64,000 bases of DNA from Paenibacillus sp. BK033 (lineage in GTDB: Bacteria > Bacillota > Bacilli > Paenibacillales > Paenibacillaceae), in the NCBI RefSeq assembly GCF_004345425.1, contig NZ_SLVP01000008.1, forward strand, positions 62,001 to 126,000. Reading direction: 5' to 3'. The notes under the pieces are model-generated. The model was not told the DNA's origin. It searched no databases and saw only the letters and a list, made by a program, of their open reading frames with translations. Positions within the stretch are counted from its first letter, which is position 1. Each line of letters starts with the position of its first letter. The position numbers and the translations under genes are program-made. Positions 1 to 7,498 of the stretch are shown piece after piece.

Positions 1-519
1 AACCAATATCGCTTCCCTGCCGTTTGGGAACGGCATCTTCGCCAGTATTTCCAGCGCCTGCTGCGCGCCGGAGGTAATGAAGATTCTCTCGACCTTGGTG
101 AATACCTGATCGCTTGCCAAATGCGAAACAAGGGTGTGACGGAAGGACTCCAGCCCCAGCGGGTCGCCATAAGTGAACAGGTCATACTTGTAAATATCGA
201 TAGCTTTGTTGAGACAATGCTGGAAATCCAAATAAGGAAAAGCGTCCAGGTCCGGCAGGACCGTCGCGAAATAGATCATGCTGCTATCCCGCCGGTCGCG
301 CCAATCGCCGGGCTTCACAACAACGTAGTACCCGCTTTGCGGCACCGAATAAATGACGTGTCGTTTTTCCAGTTCGGCATAAGCCCTGGTAATGGTGCTG
401 ATGCTGCAGCCGTAAGCTTCCGCGGCATTGCGGACGGACGGGAGCTTTTGACCGGGGCGGTATTTCCCCTGCCGGATTTTCTCCTCCATGTCGGATAGGA
501 TCCTATAATATTTTTTCAT
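1..519 (-). CDS. MocR/PdxR-type regulator, 5' part only (runs off window start)
   Basis: Reading the minus strand from an ATG at 519, preceded by AGGAGG at 525-530, gives 173 codons that remain open to the window edge. The first ~70 residues form a GntR-type winged helix (SVRNAAEAYGCSISTITRAYAELEKR). After a linker comes the start of a fold-type I aminotransferase-like domain (TYGDPLGLESFRHTLVSHL, then ITSGAQQALEILA). That is the MocR architecture, in which a PLP-binding domain senses an amine or vitamin B6 compound and controls a neighbouring gene. It is transcribed away from an EamA transporter, a common pairing for this family, and the shared gap has a perfect palindrome. The ligand cannot be told from sequence. 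Confidence 0.85.
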   Translation of the reverse strand, partial: MKKYYRILSDMEEKIRQGKYRPGQKLPSVRNAAEAYGCSISTITRAYAELEKRHVIYSVPQSGYYVVVKPGDWRDRRDSSMIYFATVLPDLDAFPYLDFQHCLNKAIDIYKYDLFTYGDPLGLESFRHTLVSHLASDQVFTKVERIFITSGAQQALEILAKMPFPNGREAILV

Positions 520-546
520 TCTGGCCTCCTTGCGCTCCCGTTCAAC

Positions 547-558
547 TGTATCGATACA
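547..558. promoter_or_regulatory. Palindrome in MocR/EamA divergent gap, candidate MocR operator
   Basis: TGTATCGATACA is a perfect 12-bp palindrome sitting 28 bp upstream of the regulator start codon and about 110 bp upstream of the transporter. MocR and other GntR regulators bind AT-flanked inverted or direct repeats near divergent promoters. The operator role is inferred from position and symmetry. Confidence 0.45.
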
Positions 559-666
559 ATTGGAGTAAAACGGCGTTGTTTGGTTAACCGATATCCCGTA
601 TCTTCAAATTAACGGTTACAGACGTTCGCGAACACGCTGCCGTAGGCTCTGAGAGGATGATGAAAC

Positions 667-1629
667 ATGGTTCACAAGGAAATGAGGCTCCCTTATCTCC
701 TCGCCGTGCTTAACGCGGTCATTATCGGATTATCTTTTTTGTTTGCCAAGACGGCGCTGGATTACGCCAGTCCGCTTGATACGCTTGCTTTTCGCTTTAC
801 CTTATCGTTTCTGGTTATGTCTATTCCGGTCGCAGCCGGCTGGATGAAGCTTTCCTACCGCGGCAAGCCGCTTGGCAAAGTGCTGCTGCTGGCATCCATG
901 TACCCGCTTGGGTTCTTCACGCTTCAGGCCTATGGGCTGCAGCATGCCAGCTCGGCGGAGGGTGGCATCCTGTATGCATTCACGCCGGTCGTTACGATGA
1001 TTATCGCTTCCCTGTTCCTTAAAGAAACCACGACCGCTCCGCAGAAGCTGTCAATCTTCCTGTCGGTGTTTGGGGTGGTGTTTATCTTTGTCATGAAAGG
1101 CAGCGGCATTGATCTGTCCAATCTGCTTGGCATTTCGCTGCTATTGCTTACCTGCTTCGCTTTTGCCGGGTATACCGTGCTGGCCCGTTCGTTATCCGGA
1201 CTGTTCAGCCCGGCGGAAATCACTTATTTGATGATGGGCATCGGCTTTGTCTTTTTTGCGGTTACCGCATTTACCAGCCATGCCTCGGCAGGGACCCTTT
1301 CCCATATATTCGCGCCTCTGGCGAGCGGCACCTTCATGGCATCGCTTATTTTCCTGGGCATCGTATCCTCGCTGTTAACGGCACTGACCTCCAATTACAT
1401 TTTGTCCAGGATGGAGGCGTCGAGAATGAGCGTGTTTGCCAATCTCTCTACCATTGTATCCATGACGGCCGGAGCAGTCTTTCTTGGGGAAAAAGTAACG
1501 ATCTATCATCTGATCGGCTCGGTGCTGATCATTGCCGGTGTGATCGGCACGAATAGGCTTGGCCGAAAAAAGGCTGCCGGGGGCGGAAAGAGCGAAAAAC
1601 TAAACGCCGTAAACCATTCAAGGAGTTGA
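667..1629 (+). CDS. EamA-family (DMT superfamily) transporter
   Basis: This 320-residue protein has about ten hydrophobic segments in two homologous halves, the usual EamA layout of two five-helix repeats. The C-terminal half carries the typical LSRMEASRMSVFANLSTIVSMTAGAVFLGE stretch, the conserved S/P-rich region before the last helices. Family members export or import small metabolites such as amino acids across the cytoplasmic membrane. It diverges from a MocR regulator and is followed 6 bp later by a nitroreductase, so the two probably form one transcript under MocR control. ATG 667 follows GAGAGG at 651-656. The substrate is unknown. Confidence 0.85.
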   Translation: MVHKEMRLPYLLAVLNAVIIGLSFLFAKTALDYASPLDTLAFRFTLSFLVMSIPVAAGWMKLSYRGKPLGKVLLLASMYPLGFFTLQAYGLQHASSAEGGILYAFTPVVTMIIASLFLKETTTAPQKLSIFLSVFGVVFIFVMKGSGIDLSNLLGISLLLLTCFAFAGYTVLARSLSGLFSPAEITYLMMGIGFVFFAVTAFTSHASAGTLSHIFAPLASGTFMASLIFLGIVSSLLTALTSNYILSRMEASRMSVFANLSTIVSMTAGAVFLGEKVTIYHLIGSVLIIAGVIGTNRLGRKKAAGGGKSEKLNAVNHSRS

Positions 1630-1635
1630 AGATCA

Positions 1636-2277
1636 ATGTCATCAACCGTTTTTGCCGATTTTTATGCGATTATCCGGGAGCGCCATTCCGTTAAGCATTA
1701 TGATGCCGCGCACCGGCTAAACGAGAAAGAGATCATCGGTCTGCTGGAGATTGCAAGCCAAGCGCCGTCCGCCTGGAACCTTCAACACTGGAGGTATCTT
1801 TCCATCCATAGTCAGGCTGCTAAAGAGAAGCTCCTGCCCATCGCTTACGGGCAAAAGCAAGTCGTCGAAGCTTCCGTCGTCATAGCGGTACTTGGCGACC
1901 TTGAAGCCCATCGCAACGCTGAAGATGTCTTTGGACCCGATGTGGAAGCCGGACTGATGACGGAGGATATCAAGGCTAGTCTAATCGATCAAATAGATGC
2001 GGCATACGGGGATTCCCCCGCCTATGCGCGCGAGGAAGCCATTCGCAACGCGTCGCTTGCGGCCATGCAGCTTATGCTGGCTGCAAAGGCGAAAGGACTC
2101 GACTCCTGCCCGATGGGCGGATTTAGCGCGGATGCTTTTATCGAAGCGTTTCATATACCATCCCGATATATTCCGGTTATGCTTATCGCGATTGGCAAGG
2201 CGGCGGCCCCGGCCCGCGCCTCCTTGCGTTTTCCGGTTGAACAGACCATTGTTTGGAACGGTTTCCAACAGGAATAA
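1636..2277 (+). CDS. Nitroreductase-family protein (FMN-dependent, putative)
   Basis: The 213-residue protein opens with the family signature RHSVKHYD (residues ~15-22), followed by ASQAPSAWNLQHWRY, the conserved segment that contacts the FMN phosphate and ribityl chain. Later, AAMQLMLAAKAKGLDSCPMGGF is the second FMN/dimer motif. Such enzymes reduce nitroaromatics, quinones or flavins with NAD(P)H as homodimers in the cytosol; B. subtilis YdgI and YodC are the kind of relatives suggested. It starts 6 bp after the EamA transporter stop and ends at a strong terminator, so the two genes form a short operon. The physiological substrate is not evident. Confidence 0.85.
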   Translation: MSSTVFADFYAIIRERHSVKHYDAAHRLNEKEIIGLLEIASQAPSAWNLQHWRYLSIHSQAAKEKLLPIAYGQKQVVEASVVIAVLGDLEAHRNAEDVFGPDVEAGLMTEDIKASLIDQIDAAYGDSPAYAREEAIRNASLAAMQLMLAAKAKGLDSCPMGGFSADAFIEAFHIPSRYIPVMLIAIGKAAAPARASLRFPVEQTIVWNGFQQE

Positions 2278-2302
2278 CAACGACTTAGATTGTTTTGAAA
2301 AA

Positions 2303-2352
2303 ATAAGGTCCAGGAATGCGTGCCAATAGGTGCGCACTCCTGGACCTTTTTT
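2303..2352 (+). terminator. Intrinsic terminator after the nitroreductase gene
   Basis: GGTCCAGGA at 2307 onward pairs with TCCTGGACC ending at 2346, with extra pairing of GCGTGC and GCGCAC regions inside, and is followed directly by TTTTTT. It closes the EamA-nitroreductase operon. Confidence 0.85.
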
Positions 2353-2505
2353 AGCAGGAAACCCACTCGCCTTTGAGGCTAGTTCATCATTCAAGTGCTT
2401 CTTGCTAGTTGACTTCGTCGGCACTGCAAAACTCCGCAATGGTTGGAGGATGACGTTTTGCAGGTATAAGGGAATGGCCAGGAGCGCCAAAAGGACATTT
2501 TCTTA

Positions 2506-2541
2506 AATCTAGTAATTCCGCACAGCGCGCTTTACTAGATT
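2506..2541. promoter_or_regulatory. 10-bp perfect inverted repeat upstream of the DUF1259 pair
   Basis: AATCTAGTAA (2506-2515) and TTACTAGATT (2532-2541) are exact inverted repeats with a 16-bp spacer, about 30 bp before the ribosome binding site of the first DUF1259 gene. This is the only structured element in the otherwise plain 2353-2567 gap. It could be a repressor operator or a leader hairpin. Confidence 0.45.
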
Positions 2542-2581
2542 CAACATAGATTACAGCAGTACTGATTAAAGGAGGATTTAT

Positions 2582-3001
2582 ATGGCGCAAAAAGTAAAAG
2601 TAAGTCCGCAATTCGCAAGGCTGTGCACGCAATTCTCGAAAATTCTGGGAGGTGAATCGGAGATTGAAGCAGGTCCGGTTTGTTTCGTCACTCGGATGAC
2701 GAACTTAAAAGAGACCATTTTGGGCAGAAGAACTCGTTCTCCTTTGGTTCAAATGCAAATGTTCTCGTTCGAGTCTCTAAGCGCTTCGGGCCGCGCGCTT
2801 TGTTTAGGCGAGACCGCCGTGCATCAAAATCAGGTTAATCGATTGATGTCGAATCTTCGTAAACGCGGAATCAAAGTCACTTCTCTTCATAATCACTGGC
2901 TTAACGAGAACCCGCGCTTAATGTATATGCACTGGGAAGCTGATATGAATCCTGTAGAGTTTGCCAAAAAAACCAAGGCATCTATCGCATTCCTCGGCTA
3001 A
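2582..3001 (+). CDS. DUF1259 (LppY/LpqO-like) short protein, copy 1
   Basis: The 139-residue protein has the DUF1259 core: the G-R-ALCLGETAVHQNQVNRLMSNL helix, then VTSLHNHWLNENPRLMYMHWEAD near residues 100-120. The LHNH and MH histidines look like a metal or ligand site. It is short compared with actinobacterial LpqO-type proteins and has no signal peptide or membrane segment, so it is probably cytosolic. A second copy follows 46 bp downstream, about 60% identical by eye. The start is fixed by AAAGGAGG at 2568-2575. No biochemical function has been assigned to the family as far as I know. Confidence 0.7.
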   Translation: MAQKVKVSPQFARLCTQFSKILGGESEIEAGPVCFVTRMTNLKETILGRRTRSPLVQMQMFSFESLSASGRALCLGETAVHQNQVNRLMSNLRKRGIKVTSLHNHWLNENPRLMYMHWEADMNPVEFAKKTKASIAFLG

Positions 3002-3047
3002 TGTTTGAGTATTTTTTTATTTTTAAACATGAAAGGATGATCTGTAA

Positions 3048-3470
3048 ATGGCGCAACCTGTAAAGGCAAGTCCGCAATTTAAAAAAATATGCAACCGCTT
3101 CTCCTCCATTTTGGGCGGGACAGAGCATGAAATTACGAAAGGGCCGGTTTGTTTCGTTTCAAGAAACAGAATTATAAAAGCCTCTATTTTAGGAAAACGC
3201 ACCGCGTCCCCTCTCGTTCGTTATCAATTGTTCTCGTTTGAGTCATTGGACAGTTCCGGACGAGCACTCTGTCTGGGAGAAACGGCGCTTTTCCAAAACC
3301 AGGTCAATCGCTTGCTCACAAACCTTCGGAGGAACGGGATAAAAGTTACGGCCGTTCATAATCACTGGTTGTTCGAGAATCCGCGTCTCATGTACGTCCA
3401 CTGGGAGTCCATTGATAATCCTATTGAGTTTGCTAAAAAAGTAAAACGTTCGATCGCTTTCTTGGGCTAA
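3048..3470 (+). CDS. DUF1259 (LppY/LpqO-like) short protein, copy 2
   Basis: This 140-residue paralogue of the preceding gene has the same start (MAQPVKASPQFKKICNRFSSILGG) and the same diagnostic VTAVHNHWLFENPRLMYVHWE segment, ending in an almost identical SIAFLG tail. The histidines LHNH/VHNH and the final H in YVHWE are conserved between the copies, while the GGESEIE/GGTEHEIT region varies. That pattern suggests a functional duplicate under selection, not a decaying copy. The gap to copy 1 is AT-rich with AAAGGATG before the start. A terminator follows. Function unknown. Confidence 0.7.
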   Translation: MAQPVKASPQFKKICNRFSSILGGTEHEITKGPVCFVSRNRIIKASILGKRTASPLVRYQLFSFESLDSSGRALCLGETALFQNQVNRLLTNLRRNGIKVTAVHNHWLFENPRLMYVHWESIDNPIEFAKKVKRSIAFLG

Positions 3471-3491
3471 TGATTAGCATCATTTAAAAAT

Positions 3492-3525
3492 AAAGGGGAA
3501 TCGCAGCTACGGCGAGACCCCCTTT
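3492..3525. terminator. Bidirectional terminator between DUF1259 copy 2 and the phosphoesterase
   Basis: AAAGGGG (3492-3498) pairs with CCCCTTT (3519-3525), and inner TCGC pairs with GCGA. The hairpin lies between convergent genes and can serve both strands. Confidence 0.65.
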
Positions 3526-3534
3526 GTTACATAG

Positions 3535-4395
3535 TTATAACCGATGACTCGGAATCTCCCACTCATACCGGACCCTCTCGAGCCACTGGCCCGCGGCAAA
3601 GTCCCGTCCCCGGACGATAATCCGATTCTCGTATACCTCGACGAACAGCCCTTGACTTCCGTCCTTATGCTCGTCTTCATCCGTCCAGAGATAGGCAACG
3701 GATGCCGCATTAAACATGCGGGGCATTTGTTCATCGTCATACAGGGTATTAGGCGCTTCCAGCTCCCAATGCGTATGCCCGGTAAACAGAACGGCATGCC
3801 GATGTCTGGACAGTACTTCCTTGAGCTGTTCATCTTGGGTTACGCCATACCACTTCTGCGACTCGCAGGAGCCCGCAACCGTATCCTTAAGCGGCTGATG
3901 CAGGAACACGAAGGCAGGACGATTCAGACTCTTGCTTTCCTCTAATTTGCGGTCCAGCCAGGCCAGCTGCGTTTCCGACAGAAACGAGAACAGATCCAGC
4001 CCCCGCTCGGTTCCGAGGAAGATGAAAGAATATCCTTTCACCAAATGAGCGTGATACGGCCCGCCCATCTCCGTGGCGTCCAGATAAGCGCCCAGGCGCA
4101 AAGGCCACTCTCCCCCGCCGACATCATGATTGCCGGAAGCAAAATAAGCGGTTGGCAATCCTTCTACGTGCTCCCGCCATATTTTGCGAAACTCCGCATA
4201 CTCTTCCGCATGCCCGTGATCGGTGATATCGCCTGCATGCATAATCCCGTCGCTGTCGGGCGCCACCCGTTTTATATCCTCGAGCGCCCGCGCCAGGTTG
4301 CGATTATGCGTATGTCCGGGATCCGTCCTCACATGCGTATCGGTAATGACCTGAAATTGAAGTCGTGCCTTCCCTTTGCCCTCTTCATTTGTCAT
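3535..4395 (-). CDS. Calcineurin-like metallophosphoesterase
   Basis: The 286-residue protein has the ordered metal-binding motifs of the calcineurin-like fold: D-x-H in VITDTHV (~residue 17), GD in HAGDITDHG (~55), GNHD in ASGNHDVGG (~86), and GHTH in VLFTGHTHWE (~205). These residues hold a binuclear metal centre that hydrolyses phosphomono- or diesters. No signal peptide is seen, so it is likely cytosolic. It lies 12 bp downstream of an EamA transporter on the same strand, in a cluster headed by a DeoR regulator, which suggests use of a transported phosphorylated or glycerol/sugar-like compound. The substrate is not predictable from motifs. Confidence 0.85.
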   Translation of the reverse strand: MTNEEGKGKARLQFQVITDTHVRTDPGHTHNRNLARALEDIKRVAPDSDGIMHAGDITDHGHAEEYAEFRKIWREHVEGLPTAYFASGNHDVGGGEWPLRLGAYLDATEMGGPYHAHLVKGYSFIFLGTERGLDLFSFLSETQLAWLDRKLEESKSLNRPAFVFLHQPLKDTVAGSCESQKWYGVTQDEQLKEVLSRHRHAVLFTGHTHWELEAPNTLYDDEQMPRMFNAASVAYLWTDEDEHKDGSQGLFVEVYENRIIVRGRDFAAGQWLERVRYEWEIPSHRL

Positions 4396-4407
4396 ATTCG
4401 CAACCTC

Positions 4408-5280
4408 CTATATACCCAATATCCCCACAAGCAGAATACCCGTAAAAATCAGGCTGGCGGACGCTAACCGCAGGCCGCCTTTTCCTTCCTTCAGCAGCCA
4501 TACGCCCATAAAGGTCCCAAAGACGGTCCCGATCTCCCGAAGCGGCGCCACATACGTCAGCTGCGACATGCTCATGGCGAACAGGAACAGCAGGTAAGAG
4601 CCCGGAGACAGAATGGAGCCTGCCGCAAGCAGCCTCCCGTTTGCCTTTATCTCCCGTACCCAGCCTATTTCCCGGAACCGGATGAACGGAGCAAGCCCCG
4701 CCATAAATCCGATATTCGATATCTCTAACAGCACAACCGGCGAGAAATGCCGCAGATTCACTTTGTCCACCATCACATAAGCCATTGTGCAGAGGCCTAC
4801 GGCAAGAATAGACGACAGTACTTTTCCCGAAGCTTGAAACCGCTGCTTTCTCCCATAGAACCCGCTTAACAGGAAGAACCCCAGAGCAATTAACCCAAGG
4901 CCCAGCCAACCCCAGGCTGACAGCCGCTCGCCCAAGAAAATAACCCCGCAAAGAGGCAGCAGGAAGGTCGCGATCCCTCTCATCATCGGGTACACCTGGG
5001 ACAAGTCACCGAAGGTTAACGTTCGGGACAAGAAGTACGCATAACCTGCCTGAATCAGCAGCGACAGGATCAATAGGACATAACCTGATAATGGCACTTG
5101 AACGGAGACCATCTCCGAAATAAATGCCGGCAGAAGCGTTAGCGTAGCAGGAATATAGATCATGAACAAAAACAATTGCTTATTCCCGCTCTTCTTCGTG
5201 AGCAAATTCCATACGGCATGCGCCACGCCGGAACCCAATACAAGCCATACGGCATGCGAAATAATGACCCCTCCCACCAC
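4408..5280 (-). CDS. EamA-family (DMT superfamily) transporter
   Basis: This 290-residue protein has ten predicted hydrophobic segments in two EamA repeats. The repeat signature GVAHAVWNLLTKKSGNKQ is near the N-terminus, and APLREIGTVFGTFMGVWLLKEGKGGLR is in the second half, where the usual motif ends with a conserved Glu. It probably moves a small metabolite across the cytoplasmic membrane. It is followed 12 bp later by the phosphoesterase, forming a two-gene unit. A motif of TGTG/TTT character lies just upstream (5301-5322) and resembles one upstream of the DeoR gene, suggesting DeoR control. The substrate is unknown. Confidence 0.82.
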   Translation of the reverse strand: MVGGVIISHAVWLVLGSGVAHAVWNLLTKKSGNKQLFLFMIYIPATLTLLPAFISEMVSVQVPLSGYVLLILSLLIQAGYAYFLSRTLTFGDLSQVYPMMRGIATFLLPLCGVIFLGERLSAWGWLGLGLIALGFFLLSGFYGRKQRFQASGKVLSSILAVGLCTMAYVMVDKVNLRHFSPVVLLEISNIGFMAGLAPFIRFREIGWVREIKANGRLLAAGSILSPGSYLLFLFAMSMSQLTYVAPLREIGTVFGTFMGVWLLKEGKGGLRLASASLIFTGILLVGILGI

Positions 5281-5300
5281 TACAACAACCGACTAATCAA

Positions 5301-5322
5301 TACACACATAAACACACATAAA
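5301..5322. promoter_or_regulatory. Candidate DeoR operator before the EamA-phosphoesterase unit
   Basis: The minus strand reads ATGTGTGTTTATGTGTG here. It aligns at 14 of 17 positions with ATGTGTATTTGTGTGTT upstream of the DeoR gene. It lies 20-40 bp before the transporter start. DeoR proteins commonly bind repeated short motifs at their own and target promoters. Confidence 0.45.
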
Positions 5323-5380
5323 TGCAACTTTACGCAAATGGTAGCATGAGCCTTTTACCCTGTCAATGAGAAAAGCAATT

Positions 5381-5408
5381 AAAAAAGAGCCCTCGGGGAA
5401 GGCTCTCT
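5381..5408 (-). terminator. Terminator of the DeoR-family gene
   Basis: On the minus strand AGAGCC (from 5406) pairs with GGCTCT (to 5386), followed by TTTTTT. It ends the regulator transcript before the transporter, so the two are probably separate transcripts. Confidence 0.75.
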
Positions 5409-5424
5409 TCTTGCTTCTCGGCTT

Positions 5425-6192
5425 CTATTTGCATTCAACGGAAATGCCGGCTTCCTTGTATCGCTCAAGGATATCGGAGCTAAGCCCGGAATCCGTGACA
5501 ATACGCTCGATCTTATCCAGTCCGCATACCGGCGTAAGCGACACGATATCAAACTTGCTGCTGTCCGCAAGCGCGATGACCCGCCGCGACCGCTCCAGCA
5601 TTCTCTTCTTCAGTTGAATCTCGCTTATCCCGTAATCCGTCAGCCCTTCGGCCAGGGAAATGCCGCTCACGCTCATGAAGAACAGATCGGCGTGGAACTG
5701 GGAGACAAACGACTCGGCAAAATCCCCAACCGCGCACTGCTCCGAATTACGAACGACTCCGCCTACGAAAATAATCGTGAACTGGGGTTTAGCCATAAGG
5801 ATGGAGGCGATCGGAAAGGAGTTGGTTAATATCGTTAACCGTTCGAAACGAGCGGCCAATGCTTTGGCGAATTCCGTATTTGTGGTGCTTACATCCAGGA
5901 ACAAGGATTGCCCCTCCTCCACATAACGAAGAGCCGTCTGGGCCAATTCTCGTTTCTCGGGATGTCTCTTCGTCTCCCGCACGGTGAAGGGGAGCTCCTT
6001 CCGGTAGTCCACCGGAGGCAGGGTAGCCCCTCCATGAACTCTCTTCAGGAAGCCTTCCTGCTCCAGATACTCCATATCTCTTCGGATCGTCTCGAACGAT
6101 ACGCCGAACCGCGCGATTAAGTCCGCCGTCTTTACCGATTGCGATTCATGAAGCAGCTGTATGATTTGTTGATGCCGGTCATGTATAAGCAT
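5425..6192 (-). CDS. DeoR-family transcriptional regulator
   Basis: From the ATG at 6192 the protein is 255 residues. It has an N-terminal DeoR winged helix (RHQQIIQLLHESQSVKTADLIARFGVSFETIRRDMEYLEQ, residues ~5-45) and the hallmark LKRVHGGA. The C-terminal DeoRC sensor domain has the LDVSTTNTEFAKAL, FVGGVVRNSEQCAVG and ADSSKFD motifs that bind phosphorylated sugars or polyols. I chose 6192, not the longer frame from 6264, because GGGGGAG lies 5-6 bases before it and the extra 24 residues are not DeoR-like. It probably represses the downstream transporter and phosphoesterase and itself; the effector is unknown. Confidence 0.85.
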   Translation of the reverse strand: MLIHDRHQQIIQLLHESQSVKTADLIARFGVSFETIRRDMEYLEQEGFLKRVHGGATLPPVDYRKELPFTVRETKRHPEKRELAQTALRYVEEGQSLFLDVSTTNTEFAKALAARFERLTILTNSFPIASILMAKPQFTIIFVGGVVRNSEQCAVGDFAESFVSQFHADLFFMSVSGISLAEGLTDYGISEIQLKKRMLERSRRVIALADSSKFDIVSLTPVCGLDKIERIVTDSGLSSDILERYKEAGISVECK

Positions 6193-6248
6193 GGATACTC
6201 CCCCAATAATGCGGACTGCATGGTCACTATTCGCTATTTCTTCTAGAA

Positions 6249-6267
6249 TAACACACAAATACACATT
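6249..6267. promoter_or_regulatory. Candidate DeoR autoregulatory operator
   Basis: The minus strand reads ATGTGTATTTGTGTGTT, matching 14 of 17 positions of the motif before the EamA gene (5301-5322). It lies about 60 bp upstream of the regulator start codon. Confidence 0.4.
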
Positions 6268-6272
6268 ACAAC

Positions 6273-6308
6273 AAAAAAGCCGGAGCCCACGGACAGGGCT
6301 CCAGCCTT
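6273..6308 (-). terminator. Terminator of the TagO-like gene
   Basis: On the minus strand AAGGCTGGAGCCC pairs with GGGCTCCGGCTT, followed by TTTTTT at 6278-6273. It separates the TagO-like gene from the DeoR gene. Confidence 0.85.
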
Positions 6309-6313
6309 AACCT

Positions 6314-7288
6314 TTATATCTCGACCAGCATAAGAATAATAGAGGACAAGCCGAGGCATGTACCCATTAAACACAATACCATGAGAGCTTGCTTGTGATT
6401 GAGACCAGCTCGCAGCAGACGGTAATGTGCTTGGCTCGCATCCGCCTGATAGATCGCCTTCCCTTGCAGGAAACGCTTGAGCATCACGTACAAATTATCG
6501 AAGATCGGAACCCCTAACGCAAGGATCGGGATAAAAATAGAAAGCGCCGTCGCTTGCTTGAAGGCTCCGTCGAGCGAAATGACGGCCAGCATAAATCCGA
6601 GGAAGGTCGCCCCCGCATCGCCCATGAATATTTTGGCCGGAGGTTTGTTGAATCTTAAATACGCTAAGGTTATGCCTACTAGAATAATCGCCATATTCGC
6701 GGAGCTCGACTGTCCCATTGCCAACGCTACGATAAACAGAGTCATCGCTGAGATGGCAGACAATCCTCCCGCCAGCCCGTCCAGCCCGTCCGAGAAGTTG
6801 ATAACCGTCGTGACTCCAAAGATCCACAGCGTCGTCAAGACAAATTGCAACAGGACGGGAAGCTCGACATAATGGCCGGAGAACGGATTAACGAAGCCCT
6901 CAAACACAACGCCTGAGGCGTAAACCAATACGGCGGCGGAGAGTTGAACAATCAGCTTGGGCAGAGCGGGAAAATCCTTTCCTTTTGTCTTATACCAATC
7001 GTCAACCGTACCGATCGCCAGCAGCAATAGACCGCCTAGGAATATCGCCCCCGTCTGCATGGAGAAATCCCGGACTACAGCCAAATAAGCGATAAAAAAG
7101 CCAATAAAAATCGCATAGCCGGCCGTCAGAGGGATCGGCTTCCGGTGCAGCTTGCGCTCGACGTCCTTTCTTGGCTTGTCTACAAAATCAATTTTAAACG
7201 CAAGCTTGCTGAACGGAGGAATCAACGCAAGCACCGTCACAAAGGACAATAAAAAAGCAGCAACGTATAAAATCGCAATCACCACCAA
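6314..7288 (-). CDS. TagO/WecA/MraY-like polyprenyl-phosphate sugar-1-phosphate transferase
   Basis: This 324-residue integral membrane protein of about ten helices belongs to the WecA/TagO/MraY family. It moves a HexNAc-1-phosphate from UDP-sugar to undecaprenyl phosphate to start wall polymer synthesis. Motifs present are VDDWYKTKG (D96, D97), NFSDGLDGLAGG (N164, D167, D170) and FMGDAGATFLG (D224). The fourth motif, normally H-x-H-H-R near the last cytoplasmic loop, reads SQAHYR (285-290), so two of its three histidines are replaced. The frame starts with TTG at 7288; GTG at 7285 is equally possible. The gene is transcribed alone from a near-consensus promoter. An initiator role in teichoic acid or exopolysaccharide synthesis is inferred. 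Confidence 0.8.
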   Translation of the reverse strand: MVVIAILYVAAFLLSFVTVLALIPPFSKLAFKIDFVDKPRKDVERKLHRKPIPLTAGYAIFIGFFIAYLAVVRDFSMQTGAIFLGGLLLLAIGTVDDWYKTKGKDFPALPKLIVQLSAAVLVYASGVVFEGFVNPFSGHYVELPVLLQFVLTTLWIFGVTTVINFSDGLDGLAGGLSAISAMTLFIVALAMGQSSSANMAIILVGITLAYLRFNKPPAKIFMGDAGATFLGFMLAVISLDGAFKQATALSIFIPILALGVPIFDNLYVMLKRFLQGKAIYQADASQAHYRLLRAGLNHKQALMVLCLMGTCLGLSSIILMLVEI

Positions 7289-7311
7289 TACGTGAATATA
7301 CCTTATCTCTC

Positions 7312-7339
7312 ATTATATATTCATCACGAATGGTGTCGA
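7312..7339 (-). promoter_or_regulatory. Sigma-A-type promoter of the TagO-like gene
   Basis: On the minus strand TCGACA (7339-7334) and TATAAT (7317-7312) are separated by 16 bp, 5/6 and 6/6 matches to consensus. Transcription would begin near 7305, leaving a short leader. Confidence 0.6.
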
Positions 7340-7365
7340 CTGATGATTCACTGACTGTCGACTGA
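7334..7365. repeat. Direct repeat TGTCGACTGA overlapping the TagO promoter
   Basis: TGTCGACTGA occurs at 7334-7343 and 7356-7365, 22 bp apart, which is about two helical turns. The first copy covers the -35 box. The spacing suits a dimeric or response-regulator-like DNA-binding protein. Confidence 0.45.
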
Positions 7366-7498
7366 CGCCGGGCTTTTAAGAGAATGCTATATTTACCGTA
7401 TATTTTAAGCAGCGGGTTATATAATAAGGGCTTTTCATGTATAATCTTGTCGAACAAATTGTACGCAATTTATTTAAAAAAAGGAGTGCTGGACAGCT

